Shown here one piece after another: positions 12,680 through 24,817 of a DNA stretch of 64,000 bases. The translations under genes and the position numbers were made by a program. The notes beneath the pieces are model-generated. The model did not search any database. It saw only the letters and a list, made by a program, of their open reading frames with translations, and was not told the DNA's origin. Numbering within the stretch: position 1 is the first letter of the stretch; each line of letters begins with the position of its first letter. Source of the DNA: Geosiphon pyriformis (taxonomy: Eukaryota; Glomeromycota; Glomeromycetes; Archaeosporales; Geosiphonaceae). The stretch lies in assembly GCA_016748015.1 (NCBI GenBank), contig JAAOMT010000269.1, forward strand, positions 54,464-118,463. The letters run 5' to 3'.

Positions 12680-14270
12680 GAAACTATTAATCCAAATGTA
12701 TTTAATTTCTTAGCCAATTCATTAATCTGCTCTATAAAGCTAACAAAACTGCATTTAAAGGTGACAAATCTATTATTCAATTCATTAAAAATTAATAAAA
12801 TAGGGTTCATTTCCAGAAAGAAGCCAGAATTCAACAAATTATTATTCACAGAAAGAGAAAAAAAAAATTCACCAACAATTTTTGTCCAAAAAACACTATC
12901 AAAAGTAACTGGATAAATAATAGAACTAAATATTTGGCATAGATAGTTATTAGTCTGCTTTTATCTGTGTTTAGAAATACTTTATAAGAGAAATCACCAA
13001 AAAAAAAATTCTTATCTATAGAACAGACCAATAAAATATAACTTATATTTTCAAATTTTGCATATTTAGCAAAATTCAAATGAAACCAACACAAATTGGC
13101 ATTTTTTAATACTGGTGTAGTTTTTATGATAGTATTAAGTAACTTAGCAAAATTGAAGCAAACAACAGCACATCTGAATTGTGCATATATAACTAGATAT
13201 TAATTAATAACACATGTTTTCTCACCAATTAATCCAATAAAATTTCAGATGTTATAAATATTTGTTTCTATTGGCAATATATAAAGCAGTACCCTATTAT
13301 AGTTTCTTGCATCCTATAAATTTTTGTTTTTATTAGCTCTTATTATATATATAACATCTTTTTCAATTAAAATAGACTATTTTATTGCAATTAAATTAGC
13401 ATGCTTAATTTAGCCAAACTCTACCATAGTCTTCTGGCATATTTTATCAATTGTATTTTAATCAACTTAATTAATCTAAACTCGAATAATATAGCATAAA
13501 CAGCTTTAGTTAATGTTCTAATTGGAATTTTTATTATTATTACAGCCTAATCTGAATGCTTAATAGATTTTTTTAGATTAGCATTTACAAAAACATCTTT
13601 GGTCTTTGTTAAATTAGTTGTTTATACTAAGTTAAATTCGAAAATAAAGATTACTCTAATAATTTCAATATATTTAAGAAGATAGTAGCCCTCTAAAATC
13701 ATTGATTTTTGAAAACATTTTCTTGACTACTATTAGCCTCTATTAAAAAGACTTCTCAACCACCTTATCTAAGCTAATATCTAAAATGAATAACTTCTTA
13801 ACAGAAATATTAACTAAATTTTTTTAAAAAAAAGAAAGAGCTAGTAGAATATTCAATAAAATATTATCATTATAACCATTATTTAAAAAATTGATTTTTC
13901 TCAATGGTTTTTCTAAGTTTTTTTGGTTTTAATTTGCAAGTCTTTTGGAGTTTGGTTAACATTTTTTTCATCAAAAGTATTTTTCTCCTTATAATCAATA
14001 CTGGTTTTCTCAATCAAACTTTTATTTTCATGTCAACACTATTGGATTCAGTAATGTTATCAGTATTTGAGCCCCAAGAACAACTACCCAATTTCTTAGT
14101 AGAAATATTTTTTACACTAACAGTATTTTTTAAGACCTTATTTCTTTTTTTTTTTCTCAATAACACAGGTTTGGTATCCATAATTGGACGAGAATCCTTA
14201 AAATTTTTTTTAAAATAGCAATACTAGGGCCAATAGTAGTCTTATAATCAAGCAAAAACAGTTTAGATTT
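12680..14270 (-). mobile_element. Decayed LINE copy A, 5' part (ORF1 region)
   Basis: Minus-strand reading gives fragments of a LINE first ORF. Near 14.18 kb a start-like MDTKPVLLRKKKRNK is followed by a segment with GSCSWGS (about 14.07 kb). A coiled-coil-like segment, FIEQINELAKKL, lies at 12664-12849. From memory these match ORF1 of AMF LINEs (CCHC nucleic-acid-binding protein), but no complete zinc knuckle can be read here. Together with 4213-9222 this makes one LINE of about 6.6 kb split by the LTR element. The plus-strand frame at 13904-14218 is its antisense. Confidence 0.65.
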
Positions 14271-15216
14271 ATTATATTGAATAATTAAAAACTTTTTTTC
14301 AACAAATGTATTCTTTTAGTGAATTTAAAACATAGAAGAAAAAGAAGTTTTTTTAACAAATTTTTTGTAATTGTTTATTTTAATTTTTTTAAAAAAATAT
14401 TTAATTTTAAATATCAAAAAAAACACTTTTTCATTTTTTTTTAATACAATAAATTTTATTAATTGTACACAAATTTTGAGTAACAAATTGGATTAAATAT
14501 TTATAAATAAAATAAAATATTATTATTGTTATTTTTTTATGAAAAATAATTTATCAAATTCAAAGTTCGTTTTAAAGACAATAACAGTTCATATTCTTTG
14601 GTTTTACAATATTTTTCTTAATTTTGCTTTAAATAATTGTTCATTTTTGTAGAATAAATAAATTACACAAGTCAAAGTATAATAATTATGACTATGTTTG
14701 GTTCTATAACTTGCTAAAACAAACTTGTGATAAATAACTTAAATAACTATTTTTTTAATAAAAAAGCACCAATACATAATACTATACAAAAAATAATCAA
14801 TATTTCACAATTTTATTATACACAAAAAAAAATATTTTCTCAATAAATCAAAAATTGTACATTAACTTTTAATTTATTATATATTATTTGTTTTTATTTC
14901 CCATTTTTCTCACATATGTGTTTTTTTTAAATAAAGCTTCATTTTTGCTTTGTTTCAATTGATATATTTTAATAAAAGAAAAAAAACCATTGATAATCAA
15001 AATATTTAGTTAGAGTATTTTGATTGATAATTCCAGCTCTATAATGTATGATTGATATGAAAATAAATTCTTATTAAGTAATATGCACAATGATTTTAGA
15101 AGACATAAGCTTAAAAATCACTAAATTTAAAATTTTTTATTCACAAACTTTTACTAAAATTTAATTCCTAGGCATAATTTCAGAATAGAAAGTTACTTTC
15201 AACTATCCATTTTATT
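14271..15216. other. AT-rich spacer
   Basis: No gene, RNA or repeat structure can be supported between the LINE and the first lipase-like gene. It presumably includes the 3' untranslated region of the latter. Confidence 0.6.
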
Positions 15217-16537
15217 TTAACTGTTACATCCTTGAGGAGACATTAAGAAGCCAAAATACGGTCCTATATGAGCAGTTGTCATTCTTTCTGGAAGTTGGCC
15301 TGGTGGTTTTTCAAATTGCAGATTACAATCCTAAAAAGAGATAAAGTGATTTAGTGAGGGGTGGGGAATCAAAACCTTTTATAAATATCTCTAAATTTTT
15401 TGAAAAAATTGAAAATTTCATAAAACCTTATTTTCATATCCGAAAATGGGTTTTGCACATAAGTGAATTTCAGGTATTTCTTTATCGTCAGGAGCAAAGC
15501 AGTCGCAACCGTTATTGGTGGGGATCCAAATTTCAAATGGAAAATGTCTCAAATACTTATGTCCAAAAAACAAAGGAACATAATCATTCCCAATGGTGAA
15601 ACGAAAACTTTTCATTGGATCTTGTAATTCGTTAACAAAAAAATTATTTCCTATACGTGGAGCGCCATAGGTAACTAAATTCATTTGACGTTTAGGCCAC
15701 TCTCTCTTGAAAATTAACGCTGCAAAAGTTGCCAATACTGTGAAAAATAAAAAATAAAAAGTTCAGTTACATTAAAAAAATTCAGAAAAATGAATTTCCT
15801 TTATAAAAATTCTCATTCACCTGCACCATTTCCATGTCCAGTAAAGATGAAAACATGTTGACGATATGAGATATCGTTTGCGTATTGTTTTAATCGTTCA
15901 AAAATTTCATTACTCGCAAGATTCCAATATTTTCTATAAAATTCTTCCACTACTTGAGCCTCTTTCCAACCAGGAATTGGTTTTAGTTTTGGTTTTTGGG
16001 TCATGCTAACAAGTTCATCATATGTTAATTCTGGAGTTTTGAATCTTGTCACTACTGTATCTCCCGACCAATTTTCTATGGTATCTTGATATGGAGAATA
16101 AATTTTTTCCGAAGCAGGACGTATCCAAGCTATTTTCAAAAAAAAAGAATTATATCGATTTCTGATTCAATAAAATATTGTTTTATGATTTTAATTTCGT
16201 GAAAATCAACAAAAATTCTTTTACCATATATTTCAGGTGCAAGAATGATATCTGGATTATCCATACAATAAACTTGTTGCGCAAGTTTAGTCACTTTTAA
16301 GGAAAATGATAACATATTTGGAGAGGGGTTCGTCAATGTAGTTGAAAAAAATCCTCTACGGGAATGATTTCGTTGGAGATTTTGAGGAATGGAGAATGTC
16401 GAATTCAACGTATTATTCCTTTTAGACAAAGATTTTGAAACATTTAAATCATTTTTCACCGTGTAAAATGGGGAAAAACTTTTAACAGAAAAGATTGAAC
16501 TCAAAAATATTACGCAGAAAAAATTTTGAATTTTCAT
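15217..16537 (-). CDS. Class 3 lipase-like secreted protein, nucleophile Ser missing (L1)
   Basis: Four exons on the minus strand: 16537-16225, 16129-15821, 15737-15427, 15330-15217. Phases close to give 348 residues. A signal peptide (MKIQNFFCVIFLSSIFSVKS) suggests secretion. Fold landmarks of fungal class 3 lipases are present: FTGHGNGAG at the nucleophile elbow, VTYGAPRIGNNFF, GNDYVPLFF (catalytic Asp region), RHFPFEIWI (catalytic His region), and a C-terminal Cys-containing end (HIGPYFG..MSPQGC). The elbow should read GHSxG; the serine is glycine, so normal hydrolysis is unlikely. All introns are GT-AG. It is the most divergent of four family members in the window. Function unknown; a binding or regulatory role is inference. 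Confidence 0.85.
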
Positions 16538-18179
16538 AAAAAATTGTTTTTTTCAAGTAAAAATATAGCTTTAAATATTAAATTTGAAAATTTCAAGCTG
16601 TAATATTCCCAAACTTTTTTTTTTTCAGATATTCATTTATAATGATAATCTTTTCAATATTAAAATCGACTTTTGTTTGTCAAAACTCAAAAAAAAATTA
16701 AAATTTTTTTATCAACAAATATTGAATTAGGTTTTAACATGATCAAAGCTTAAATTTGAAAACTATTTGGAATGTTTTAATTTTTTGAATATAAGATTTG
16801 AACTAATATTGATTTAATCAAAAGAATATTTTTATTAGCTTGTTGAAATTTTTTTTGTCGAGATACCTACAGTACATTGGGATAACTTATAAAAAATGAG
16901 ATTTTCCAGCCATCTAAGGGGAATGAGTATTTTGTCAACCTTTTACTGGACTGAATAACTCTATTATAAAGTATATCCAGAGTGTTTATACGGGAATCTT
17001 TTACTTGATTTTCAAACAAAAATTGAATTTACAATTACCACTTTAAATGTAATTTATGAACATAGTAAAATACAATTTAAAGAGCATAGGGTGTTATATA
17101 AAAGCAACGAAAACGCCAAATTGTTCAAATTATTCAATGGTATGTTTTTTTTAGTCTCATTCTGGTTGATTTAATATTGTAACATAAAAGACTAATAAAA
17201 TCTTCCATTTTTGAAGTGTAAAAAAAAAGGGAGCGAAATATCAAAAGGTAAAATTAACAATCTTGGGCCATATTATTGGCAATAACATAAAGTTTTCCGA
17301 AGATAATATTCAACAAAAGGTATTTATATGAGCAGGGTGACGAGAGAAAATATAAACGACAAATTAGTAAACACCACAAACAATATACCAAGAATTTCTT
17401 GAATATGTATTCTTTCCCTTTTTTCACCAAATAAAATTGATATAATGTTATACACTTATAATATTGTTTATGAATTTTTAAAATTAACAAAATTATTAAA
17501 ATAAATTTTTGTTCTTAATTAAGTATAAATATTAAATTTTTAATTATATAACTTATTATTTAATAAATGACTCAAAACATAATCTTAATTTCTATCAAAC
17601 TATTTAAATGATCAGATTGAAAAACCTTTTGTTTCTACTTAAATTGGAATTTACAAAAAATAAGATATCAAAAAATTTATATGATTTAATATCAAATTTA
17701 ATTAAAAAGATTTGAAATTATTTATTTATTATTAAGAAAATAATCAATAAATATATTGAGTATTAATTTTCTTAATCAAGAAATGTTTAAAAAATGAGTT
17801 GAAAATTATTAATTCAATGATTAATTTCTGGGAAAGGGTATGGATACCAAAGGGTGAGATATAGAGCTGAATTTGATAAGGATGGTTTGATATAGAACGA
17901 TGACGTAGCAGTGAGTTCAATTGGGGGTTTGATAAATGGTCAGAATTTGCGAGATGGTTTTGGATCATTTGAATTTTAGTGGTTTAAGAGAATTGACGTA
18001 AATAATTTCTAGTGTTTCTTGCTCGATTTTGCAAATGCTTGATGGGTTTGCTTATGATACGATTTATTGTTTGGTTGGTTGGTTGGTTAATGTAATCTTG
18101 ACTGGTCTGGGTGGCTGGTTATACATCGCAAGTGCATACGATGTAGGTCGTAGTTGGATCACACTTGTCAACATTTGAT
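16538..18179. other. Intergenic, no supported gene
   Basis: Moderately AT-rich. The stretch 16865-17240 is more complex than its surroundings (for example TAGGGTGTTATATAAAAGCAACG at 17087) and may be an old repeat, but I see no terminal inverted repeat or protein. The minus-strand frames at 17254-17490 and 17744-17968 show no domain. Confidence 0.5.
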
Positions 18180-18180
18180 A

Positions 18181-18274
<94 letters not shown>
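18180..18274. repeat. (AAT)n microsatellite, about 31 units
   Basis: Near-perfect trinucleotide repeat of TAA/AAT over about 95 bp. Shorter arrays of the same motif lie at 19159-19187 and 19649-19691. Confidence 0.95.
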
Positions 18275-18275
<1 letters not shown>

Positions 18276-18321
18276 GTAATTAATTACAGATTTTAAAAAA
18301 CAAATCATGTTTTTTTTTCAG

Positions 18322-18564
18322 AATTAAATAAATTGAAAAAACTTTATAAGGAATTTTCGAATGGCAATAAAGTAATTAATAACATAATTAAAAATTTAAT
18401 CTACATTCCACCACCTAATGATGAATATATCATTAAATATAAAGGTATAATTATTCAATGAATGGATTCCATTGGAACATTCATTGAATATTAATCAAAT
18501 TGCTAAAGGAGATTTCAGTATAATTTATAAAGCAATTCTTATTAATAGATTAATTGATAAGTAA
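18322..18564 (+). pseudogene. Protein kinase N-lobe fragment
   Basis: After an acceptor-like TTTTTTTTCAG, one frame reads KLKKLYKEFSNGN and IYIPPPNDEYIIKYKG. A second frame then reads EWIPLEHSLNINQIAKGDFS followed by IIYKAILINRLIDK and a stop. The IAKGDFS.IYKA part resembles the ATP-binding glycine loop and beta-3 lysine of the large AMF kinase families, where Q/EWIPFE typically precedes the kinase domain (from memory). The frame break and the stop immediately after the N-lobe mean it is a fragment. No catalytic loop follows. Confidence 0.5.
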
Positions 18565-18752
18565 GAAATGGAACTCTAAAGCATTGCCGCGAACATTAAC
18601 TATACATTTGCTAATTTTTTCAACTTCATTAAAAATTTCAAGATCAACATAATAGATTTTATTTTATTGATATCAGAAATACAAGACATTATGACGATAG
18701 CAGTTTATCATATATTTAGTTTATAAAAATACAACATGCAATGGAAATACAA

Positions 18753-19091
18753 TTAGCTGCACACTTGTAGACGTGAGAACCGCCGAAAGCCGCCCGAAGC
18801 AAAGCCTTTGTTGCCATCTCCGCCGTTTTGTGGTAAAGCGCCAGATAAAGCAAAGAAACAGATTGATAGGATCAAAGTGAGTCCAATAAATTTTTTGAGA
18901 ATGAGTGTCTTTTTTATTATAAAAGTTGCTTTCTTAAAATTTTTATGTTCAAACTCACTTGGGCTATTGAAATCTATTTGCATTTGTGTATGACCAAATT
19001 CTATTTTTTTTCCCAGCCTAACGTCGCAGATCAAAAAACTAATTAATATCAAATCCAAGCTTAGACATTGATTGTGTTTGTGTATGGCCAA
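18753..19091 (-). CDS. Possible small secreted protein
   Basis: A minus-strand frame of 112 codons contains a signal-like segment, KKTLILKKFIGLTLILSICF, followed by ALSGALPQ and a short Gly-rich basic tail (NGGDGNKGFASGGF), ending at a stop. No methionine stands directly before the hydrophobic core, so either the start lies in an unseen upstream exon or the signal is internal. The nucleotide string TGTGTATGrCCAAATTyTATT occurs twice about 93 bp apart in the upstream part, suggesting a local duplication there. No known family recognised. Confidence 0.3.
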   Translation of the reverse strand: MAIHKHNQCLSLDLILISFLICDVRLGKKIEFGHTQMQIDFNSPSEFEHKNFKKATFIIKKTLILKKFIGLTLILSICFFALSGALPQNGGDGNKGFASGGFRRFSRLQVCS

Positions 19092-19644
19092 ATTTTATTG
19101 TTTTTCTCTCGTATTAAAAAAACCGTTGCAAGATCGGTAAAAGCATATCCTCCACCTACAATAATAATAATAATAATAATAATAATGATATATACTTAAT
19201 AATCTCTAAGCGAAACTTTCAAATCATGTTCTGTTCTGATCCAAGACTTCAACGCTATTGAGAAAAAAAGGAAAAGTTTGTTTCAAGAAGTTTTTGTTGG
19301 TCTTTTAAAAAAAGAATGAGCAAGCCTTCTATAGGAGCCACTTACTAAGATTTGTAACATGTTCAAGTTTGTATAAAGGCATACAGCATATTAGTTTTTA
19401 TGAATATATAATAATATTAGTATTTTATATCGAAATTAAATCTAAAGATTAAATTTTGTTTCAGATAGCCGAATTGCATTAGAAAACTTTTTATTGTGAA
19501 AACTTTTTATTAAACACGTTAGAGTCAGAAAATAGGCTTATAAAAAATAATTAAATTATTCTATATATTGGGAAAAACTGACAAAAAAAAAAGATAATCC
19601 TTTTTAAAAACTTTGATTTTCAATTTAAGTTGGCTATAATATAG

Positions 19645-19648
<4 letters not shown>

Positions 19649-19691
<43 letters not shown>
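19649..19691. repeat. (AAT)n microsatellite
   Basis: About 14 perfect trinucleotide units. A (TA)n tract of about 12 units follows at 19853-19877. Confidence 0.95.
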
Positions 19692-19692
<1 letters not shown>

Positions 19693-20246
19693 TTATGAAT
19701 TTTTACCAATTCTATTTAAATTTATTAAAAATAAAAACTTTTATTAAAATTATGTTAGTAATTTAAAATTAAAAATTTTTATTGTTTTGATTATTTTTTG
19801 TATAAAGTTTTAATAAATTAATAAATTTAATTTGATTAAGAATATTTTCAACAATATATATATATATATATATATATTATATAAAGTATTTATTTTTAAC
19901 TCAAAAAAGTTTTCAAATTTTAGCATATTTTGACAAAAAAACAACTTTAAATTTTAGGGAAAAGAATTTTTTATCCATCAATTTTTTTTATTTCAAAACA
20001 ATTATTTGTAGCTGTATTAAAATTTTATTTTAATATATATATATGAATAAAAACTAAAAATGAAAATTATCATTAATTAAAATATTTTACATGATTCTTT
20101 TTACTATTTTAAAGAATAGAATAAGAAATATTTGAATTTTAATAGTTTAAAAAGTTATAATTATCTTTATTGTCTTTATAAAATTTTAAATTGCGAAACT
20201 TAAAAAAAAATTTAAAATCCAAATCTATCACTCAAAAAAAAAAAGC

Positions 20247-21248
20247 TTAATTTGATTTTTGACAATTTTGAAACATGGTATGACCAAAATATGGTCCTAA
20301 ATGTTGATTATCAGAATGTGATTCTTTATAATAACTTATAGCATCTAACCATTTAGTTGCTGGATATATACCTGTATGAAAATGATTTCTTGCATTACAA
20401 TCCTTTTGGAAATTTTTTTTTAAAAAACAAAGATCAATAAATAAATAAAATAAAAATAAAATAAAAAAACTTTTTTCGAAATCAAGAATTCAAAGAAAAT
20501 ACCTCGTTTTCATTTAACGTTGCTGTATGATAACATAAATAAATTTTTGGAATCGGACAATCACATGAAGGTTCTATCCAAAATTCTTGTCGAAGATGTT
20601 TATATGAAATTTGGAATGGCATTGCTTTACCTAAAAGTTTTTGTGTTTCACGATCAGAACCTTCGATTGGAAAGTTAGGCATCCAATCGTCACCATAAGT
20701 TACCCTCCAAGGTTTATCCAACATGTACTCAGTGTAATATACAAATTGATCATTTCCAATTCGTGGCTGCCCGAAAGTAATAAGAGTTAATGATGCATCC
20801 AAATACTTTCTTTTATATTCTAGTGAAGCAAAAGTGGCAAAAACTAATAATTCAAGAAAAATTATAATACATATTTATATATATATAGTTATATTAATAT
20901 ATATATTTTTTTTCGAATAAAAAAAAAAAAAGAAAAAAGAAATTTAGTTTACCTGCTCCAATACCGAAACCTGTAAATATATATTTATTCGACTTTTTTG
21001 GTTTATTAGATTCTGACAATTTTTCCCAAAATTGGGTCGCAAATTTTTGCCAACGACGATAAAATAGTTTAGAAACAAATCCCAGTTCTACATATGGGTA
21101 AGGGATAACATCCCAATAATCTTGTTTTAAATTGACTGTCATATAATTAAATTCATAGTCAAAAGCACCAAAGGCAATTGTAGTATCCGAGATTATTACT
21201 GTTTTAAAATTTTAAAATTATTATTAAATTCTCTTTAAATTTTTCTTT

Positions 21249-21295
<47 letters not shown>

Positions 21296-21792
21296 AAAAA
21301 TTCAAATCAAAAGAGAAATAATTATTAACCCCAAACTTTAGCGTTCCCAGAACCATATAAATCGTAAAATTTATTGGTTTCAAATATTTGTTGACAAGAT
21401 GCTTCCCATGCAGAAAATGCAGTTGATGATAATATCGATAAAGTTGGTTTTTTAGTAACAACCTCTTTCACAAATTTTACTCCTGAATTATCAATTTTAC
21501 TTGCAGTTAAATTTTTTTCAAAACCAATGACTGATATGGTAATAATAGGATATCGTTTTTTAAAAGATTTTTTTATAGAATATTTATCAGGAAAAATTTT
21601 TGTTGACCAGTTGAAACTATTTTTTTTCTTTAATTGAATACCAATTTTTGAATTTTTTATTTGAAAATGAAAAATGACGAGAAAATATATGAGAAAATGT
21701 ATGAATAAATAGAATGAGGTCAGATTTGACCAAAAAATATTGAATAATCGAACCATTTTTCTAATTTTTAAATGAAGGGGATTGAATTGCAT
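20247..21792 (-). CDS. Class 3 lipase-like protein, nucleophile Ser missing (L2)
   Basis: Four exons: 21792-21330, 21198-20953, 20843-20503, 20402-20247, giving 401 residues from the first Met or 389 from Met13, which starts a signal-anchor-like segment (LFIHFLIYFLVIFHFQ). Exon junction phases are identical to L1 and L4. Motifs: IFTGFGIGAG where lipases have GHSxG, LITFGQPRIGNDQFV, YGDDWMPNFP (Asp), YKHLRQEFWI (His), and a C-terminal HLGPYFGH..F..C end. The serine is glycine and the preceding His is Phe. L2 is closest to L4 (shared TLITFGQPRIGN, EFWIEPSCDC, KIYLCYHT). Probably non-hydrolytic; fate secreted or membrane-anchored. Confidence 0.85.
21243..21294. repeat. (TTTC)n microsatellite in intron 1 of L2
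   Basis: About 11-12 tetranucleotide units between exons 1 and 2. A (GAAA)n tract lies at 22000-22021, upstream of the gene. Confidence 0.9.
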
Positions 21793-22294
21793 GGAGTTTA
21801 TACAAAAATAAAAACTTTTTCATGATACCTTGAGATTGAAAAAATACTTTTAATACTTTATAAAAGATAAGAAGTGTGTATCATTTCTTATCATATTTTA
21901 ATCTGAAAGGTTTTTTTTATTTGACCCGATAAGAAAAATAAACATTTTCATTTTGTAAATACTTTTAATCCATATGCAAATATTTAGAAAAGTTTCGAAA
22001 GAAAGAAAGAAAGAAAGAAAGAAGGAAGATTTTTAGATAGCATAAAGTTTTTTTTGTTCAGAAAAATCGTGTAACTGGTATATATTCAGTAAAAAACTTT
22101 TTTAATCACTTATTTATATTTAGATAAACTTTTAATTATATATTCTTTAAAACTTTACGAATAAAATTTTGTCCATATTTTAAGTAAAAAACTTGATGAA
22201 AATTTTCACGAATTATTAATATTTTATTTTAGATCTCCCAAAAACCTGGAACATTTTAAATATAATCCAAGTTAAAGAATATTTTAAAATATTA

Positions 22295-22784
22295 TTACGT
22301 TTCTGAACTCTCACAATTCTTCATGTTCTTCCCAAAATATGGACCATAATGAAAGTGATCATACTCTTGAAGCCGAAGAAGTCCCTCTGTAAGTTCATGT
22401 ATGTGTTTACGGGCATTACATTCCTAAAAGTGTTAAAAAAAATTAAATAGTAAATGTATAAATGATATTTAAAAATATTCCCCGATTTCAAAATTTATAC
22501 CGGATGTTCATCATATGAAACAGTGTTAAGACATTTATAAACAATCGGGTAGGAATTTTCGGAACATTCACAATTTTCTTCTTTAATCCAGAATTCAGGT
22601 TTAAAATGTTTAAATTCTTCATATAGTCGAGGGAATGAATGCACCGGTCTTTCGATATCTTCATTCCATCTCAAAAACGTTCTTAATGCTTGCCTCGGTA
22701 AGTTTGGTAGCCAATCGTCTTGAAATGTAACCCGAAAAATCTTGAATTTAATTTCAAATGAGAATTTTAACAAAACTTTCTTTG

Positions 22785-22817
<33 letters not shown>

Positions 22818-23864
22818 TTTGAAAAATTTTACCCGAAGTTTCGTTTGAGCAAAAGCAGTAAAGATTTCATTTCCCATTCTTGGCTGGCCAAAAGTAACTA
22901 CAATTGGATTAGTCCTTGGCTGATATTTCTCTGAAAATTCAAGCGCAGCAAAGACAGCGTATGCTAATTTGATTAAAATAATTTTTTAAGTATCAAATTA
23001 CCTTATTTATTTAACTTTAATTTTAATTTGCATTTTAATTCTTGATCAATAAAAACTTACGACCACTTTCTCCAAATCCGGTGAATTCAAAATCAGTATA
23101 ATCAGGTTTCTTTTGGGAACTTTTTAAAATTTTTTCAAGGGATTTGAAAAAAAGTTTTCTGAATCTTTTTATCCATTTCTCGTAATAGCCAAGCGTAATC
23201 CAAGCACCATTTACATCGGGAAATTGTATAACTTTAAACCTTTTCGACTTTTGTCCTGCCCACTTTTCAAAATTTCTGACATTTATATCAGCGAAACTAA
23301 ATGTAAATTTTGAGTCATCATGTGACAAAGGGAGAAAATACACCTCTAAAAATCATTAGAACTTGAAATTATATCACTTGAAAATTTCATTTCATTTCAT
23401 TTTAATTACTTACTTTTTTTTTGTAAAAGTTTTTCGGCTAAATAGCACTGTGCTTTCCATGCCAATTCCGCTTTTTTAGAAAGCATTTTTAAAAGTTCAT
23501 TATTTTTTACTTGACTTTTAACAAAAAAAGAATGCCCAGTATATCTTTCTTCTAATTTATTTTTTTCTTTGATGCTATCTGTTTTGAAAAATTCCAAATC
23601 TTGCCTCTTAATTTTTGGAAATAGCAAAGTTTGTTGAAAATTTATAGGATGATCAAGTATTGTGTGATTTCTTATTAAAGAAATTTGTATAAATTTCGAA
23701 CCTGATCCCAATAAGGGTCGACGAGATAAAAAGAAGGGTAAAATAAATAAAAGAATCAGAAATATTAATTCCATGAGGATCATATGTTTGAAAGAATTTC
23801 TAAAATTCAAAGGCCATCTGATAATTCTATTGAAAGAAATCTTTTTTTTTTTTTTTTTAAACAT
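22295..23864 (-). CDS. Class 3 lipase-like protein, nucleophile Ser missing (L3)
   Basis: Five exons: 23864-23414, 23345-23061, 22963-22833, 22740-22501, 22423-22295 (411 residues from the first Met). A later Met (23783 or 23774) would start at the hydrophobic segment LIFLILLFILPFFLS and is the likelier start. The exon 2 donor could be 23064 or 23061, same phase; GTAAGT at 23060 fits best. Motifs: FTGFGESG (elbow without GxSxG), VVTFGQPRMGNEIF, FQDDWLPNLP (Asp), FKHFKPEFWI (His), HYGPYFGKNMKNC. Unlike its paralogues it has an extra intron in the middle of the fold, holding a 29-bp A-run. Confidence 0.8.
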
Positions 23865-24594
23865 AAATTTTTTCGAATCTAAAGAATCAGGAGAGCTTTC
23901 TAATTATTTTATTATTAGAAATTATTAAAATTTCAAATATTTTCATTAATCTTTTAGTTTTGAAAAATTTTCCAAATCAAAAACATAATAAAAGTTTCAA
24001 AACTAACATCACATCGTGGGATGACCAAATGTTTGGACATTGATTAAATTCTTTTTATATTTAAAGAAAAATTTTCGGAATTCTTTATTTAAAAAATATG
24101 ATAATTATTTATCATTAGATAAAATTCTTCCATGTTTATTCCTTATCTGGAAAAGATTCCTATTTTTTGATCTTGTAATCAAAGTTGACCTATGATAGGT
24201 GAAACAATCGGTAAGAAAACTTTCAAGGCTTTACATTTATAAAGTAAAAATTTACTTTTTTCGATCACTGTAAATTATTATCATTTCTTGGCAAATTTAG
24301 AATATGTCCAAGTTTTTATAATGAGAAAACTAAAAAGTTATTTTTCCTCCGAAATTTGTGGTGTAAACAAATAAAATTCAATTACGTATACATACAGTAT
24401 GATATGATGCACAAGAAATTTTGTAAAGTATTTATTACCAAACCTTTATTGTTAATACTTGTATAACTTTCTAGTTTATGATTAGAATTAACAATTGGCA
24501 TCATTAATTTTTTTGGTTTTCTCTGATGAAAATATATATTTATAACTTTGAGGTGTTAAATTCAAGTAATCAAATCAAAAGGTCACTGTTTTAA

Positions 24595-24693
24595 NNNNNN
24601 NNNNNNNNNNNNNNNNNNNNNNNNNNNNNNNNNNNNNNNNNNNNNNNNNNNNNNNNNNNNNNNNNNNNNNNNNNNNNNNNNNNNNNNNNNNNN
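24595..24693. other. Assembly gap (99 N)
   Basis: Run of N bounded on the right by a poly(A)/GCAGAAA repeat that probably stopped the assembly. True length is unknown; the missing last exon of L4 may lie in it. Confidence 0.95.
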
Positions 24694-24729
<36 letters not shown>

Positions 24730-24796
24730 CAGAAAGCAGAAAGCAGAAAGCAGAAAGCAGAAAGCAGAAAGCAGAAAGCACAAAGCACAAAGAACA
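24694..24796. repeat. Poly(A) run followed by (GCAGAAA)n
   Basis: About 35 A followed by seven or more copies of the 7-bp unit GCAGAAA, drifting to GCACAAA and GAACAAA. It sits in the intron after exon 3 of L4. Confidence 0.9.
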
Positions 24797-24817
24797 AAGA
24801 ACATTGAAAATAATTAC

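Noticed and set aside
13904-14218. 104-codon plus-strand frame, hydrophobic
   Set aside because: Antisense of LINE ORF1; the minus strand gives recognisable ORF1 text.
16865-17240. Possible DNA transposon or MITE
   Set aside because: More complex than its flanks, but I found no matching inverted ends or coding remnant.
18180-18274. Microsatellites as CRISPR-like arrays
   Set aside because: Perfect trinucleotide repeats without spacers; no CRISPR array is present in the window.
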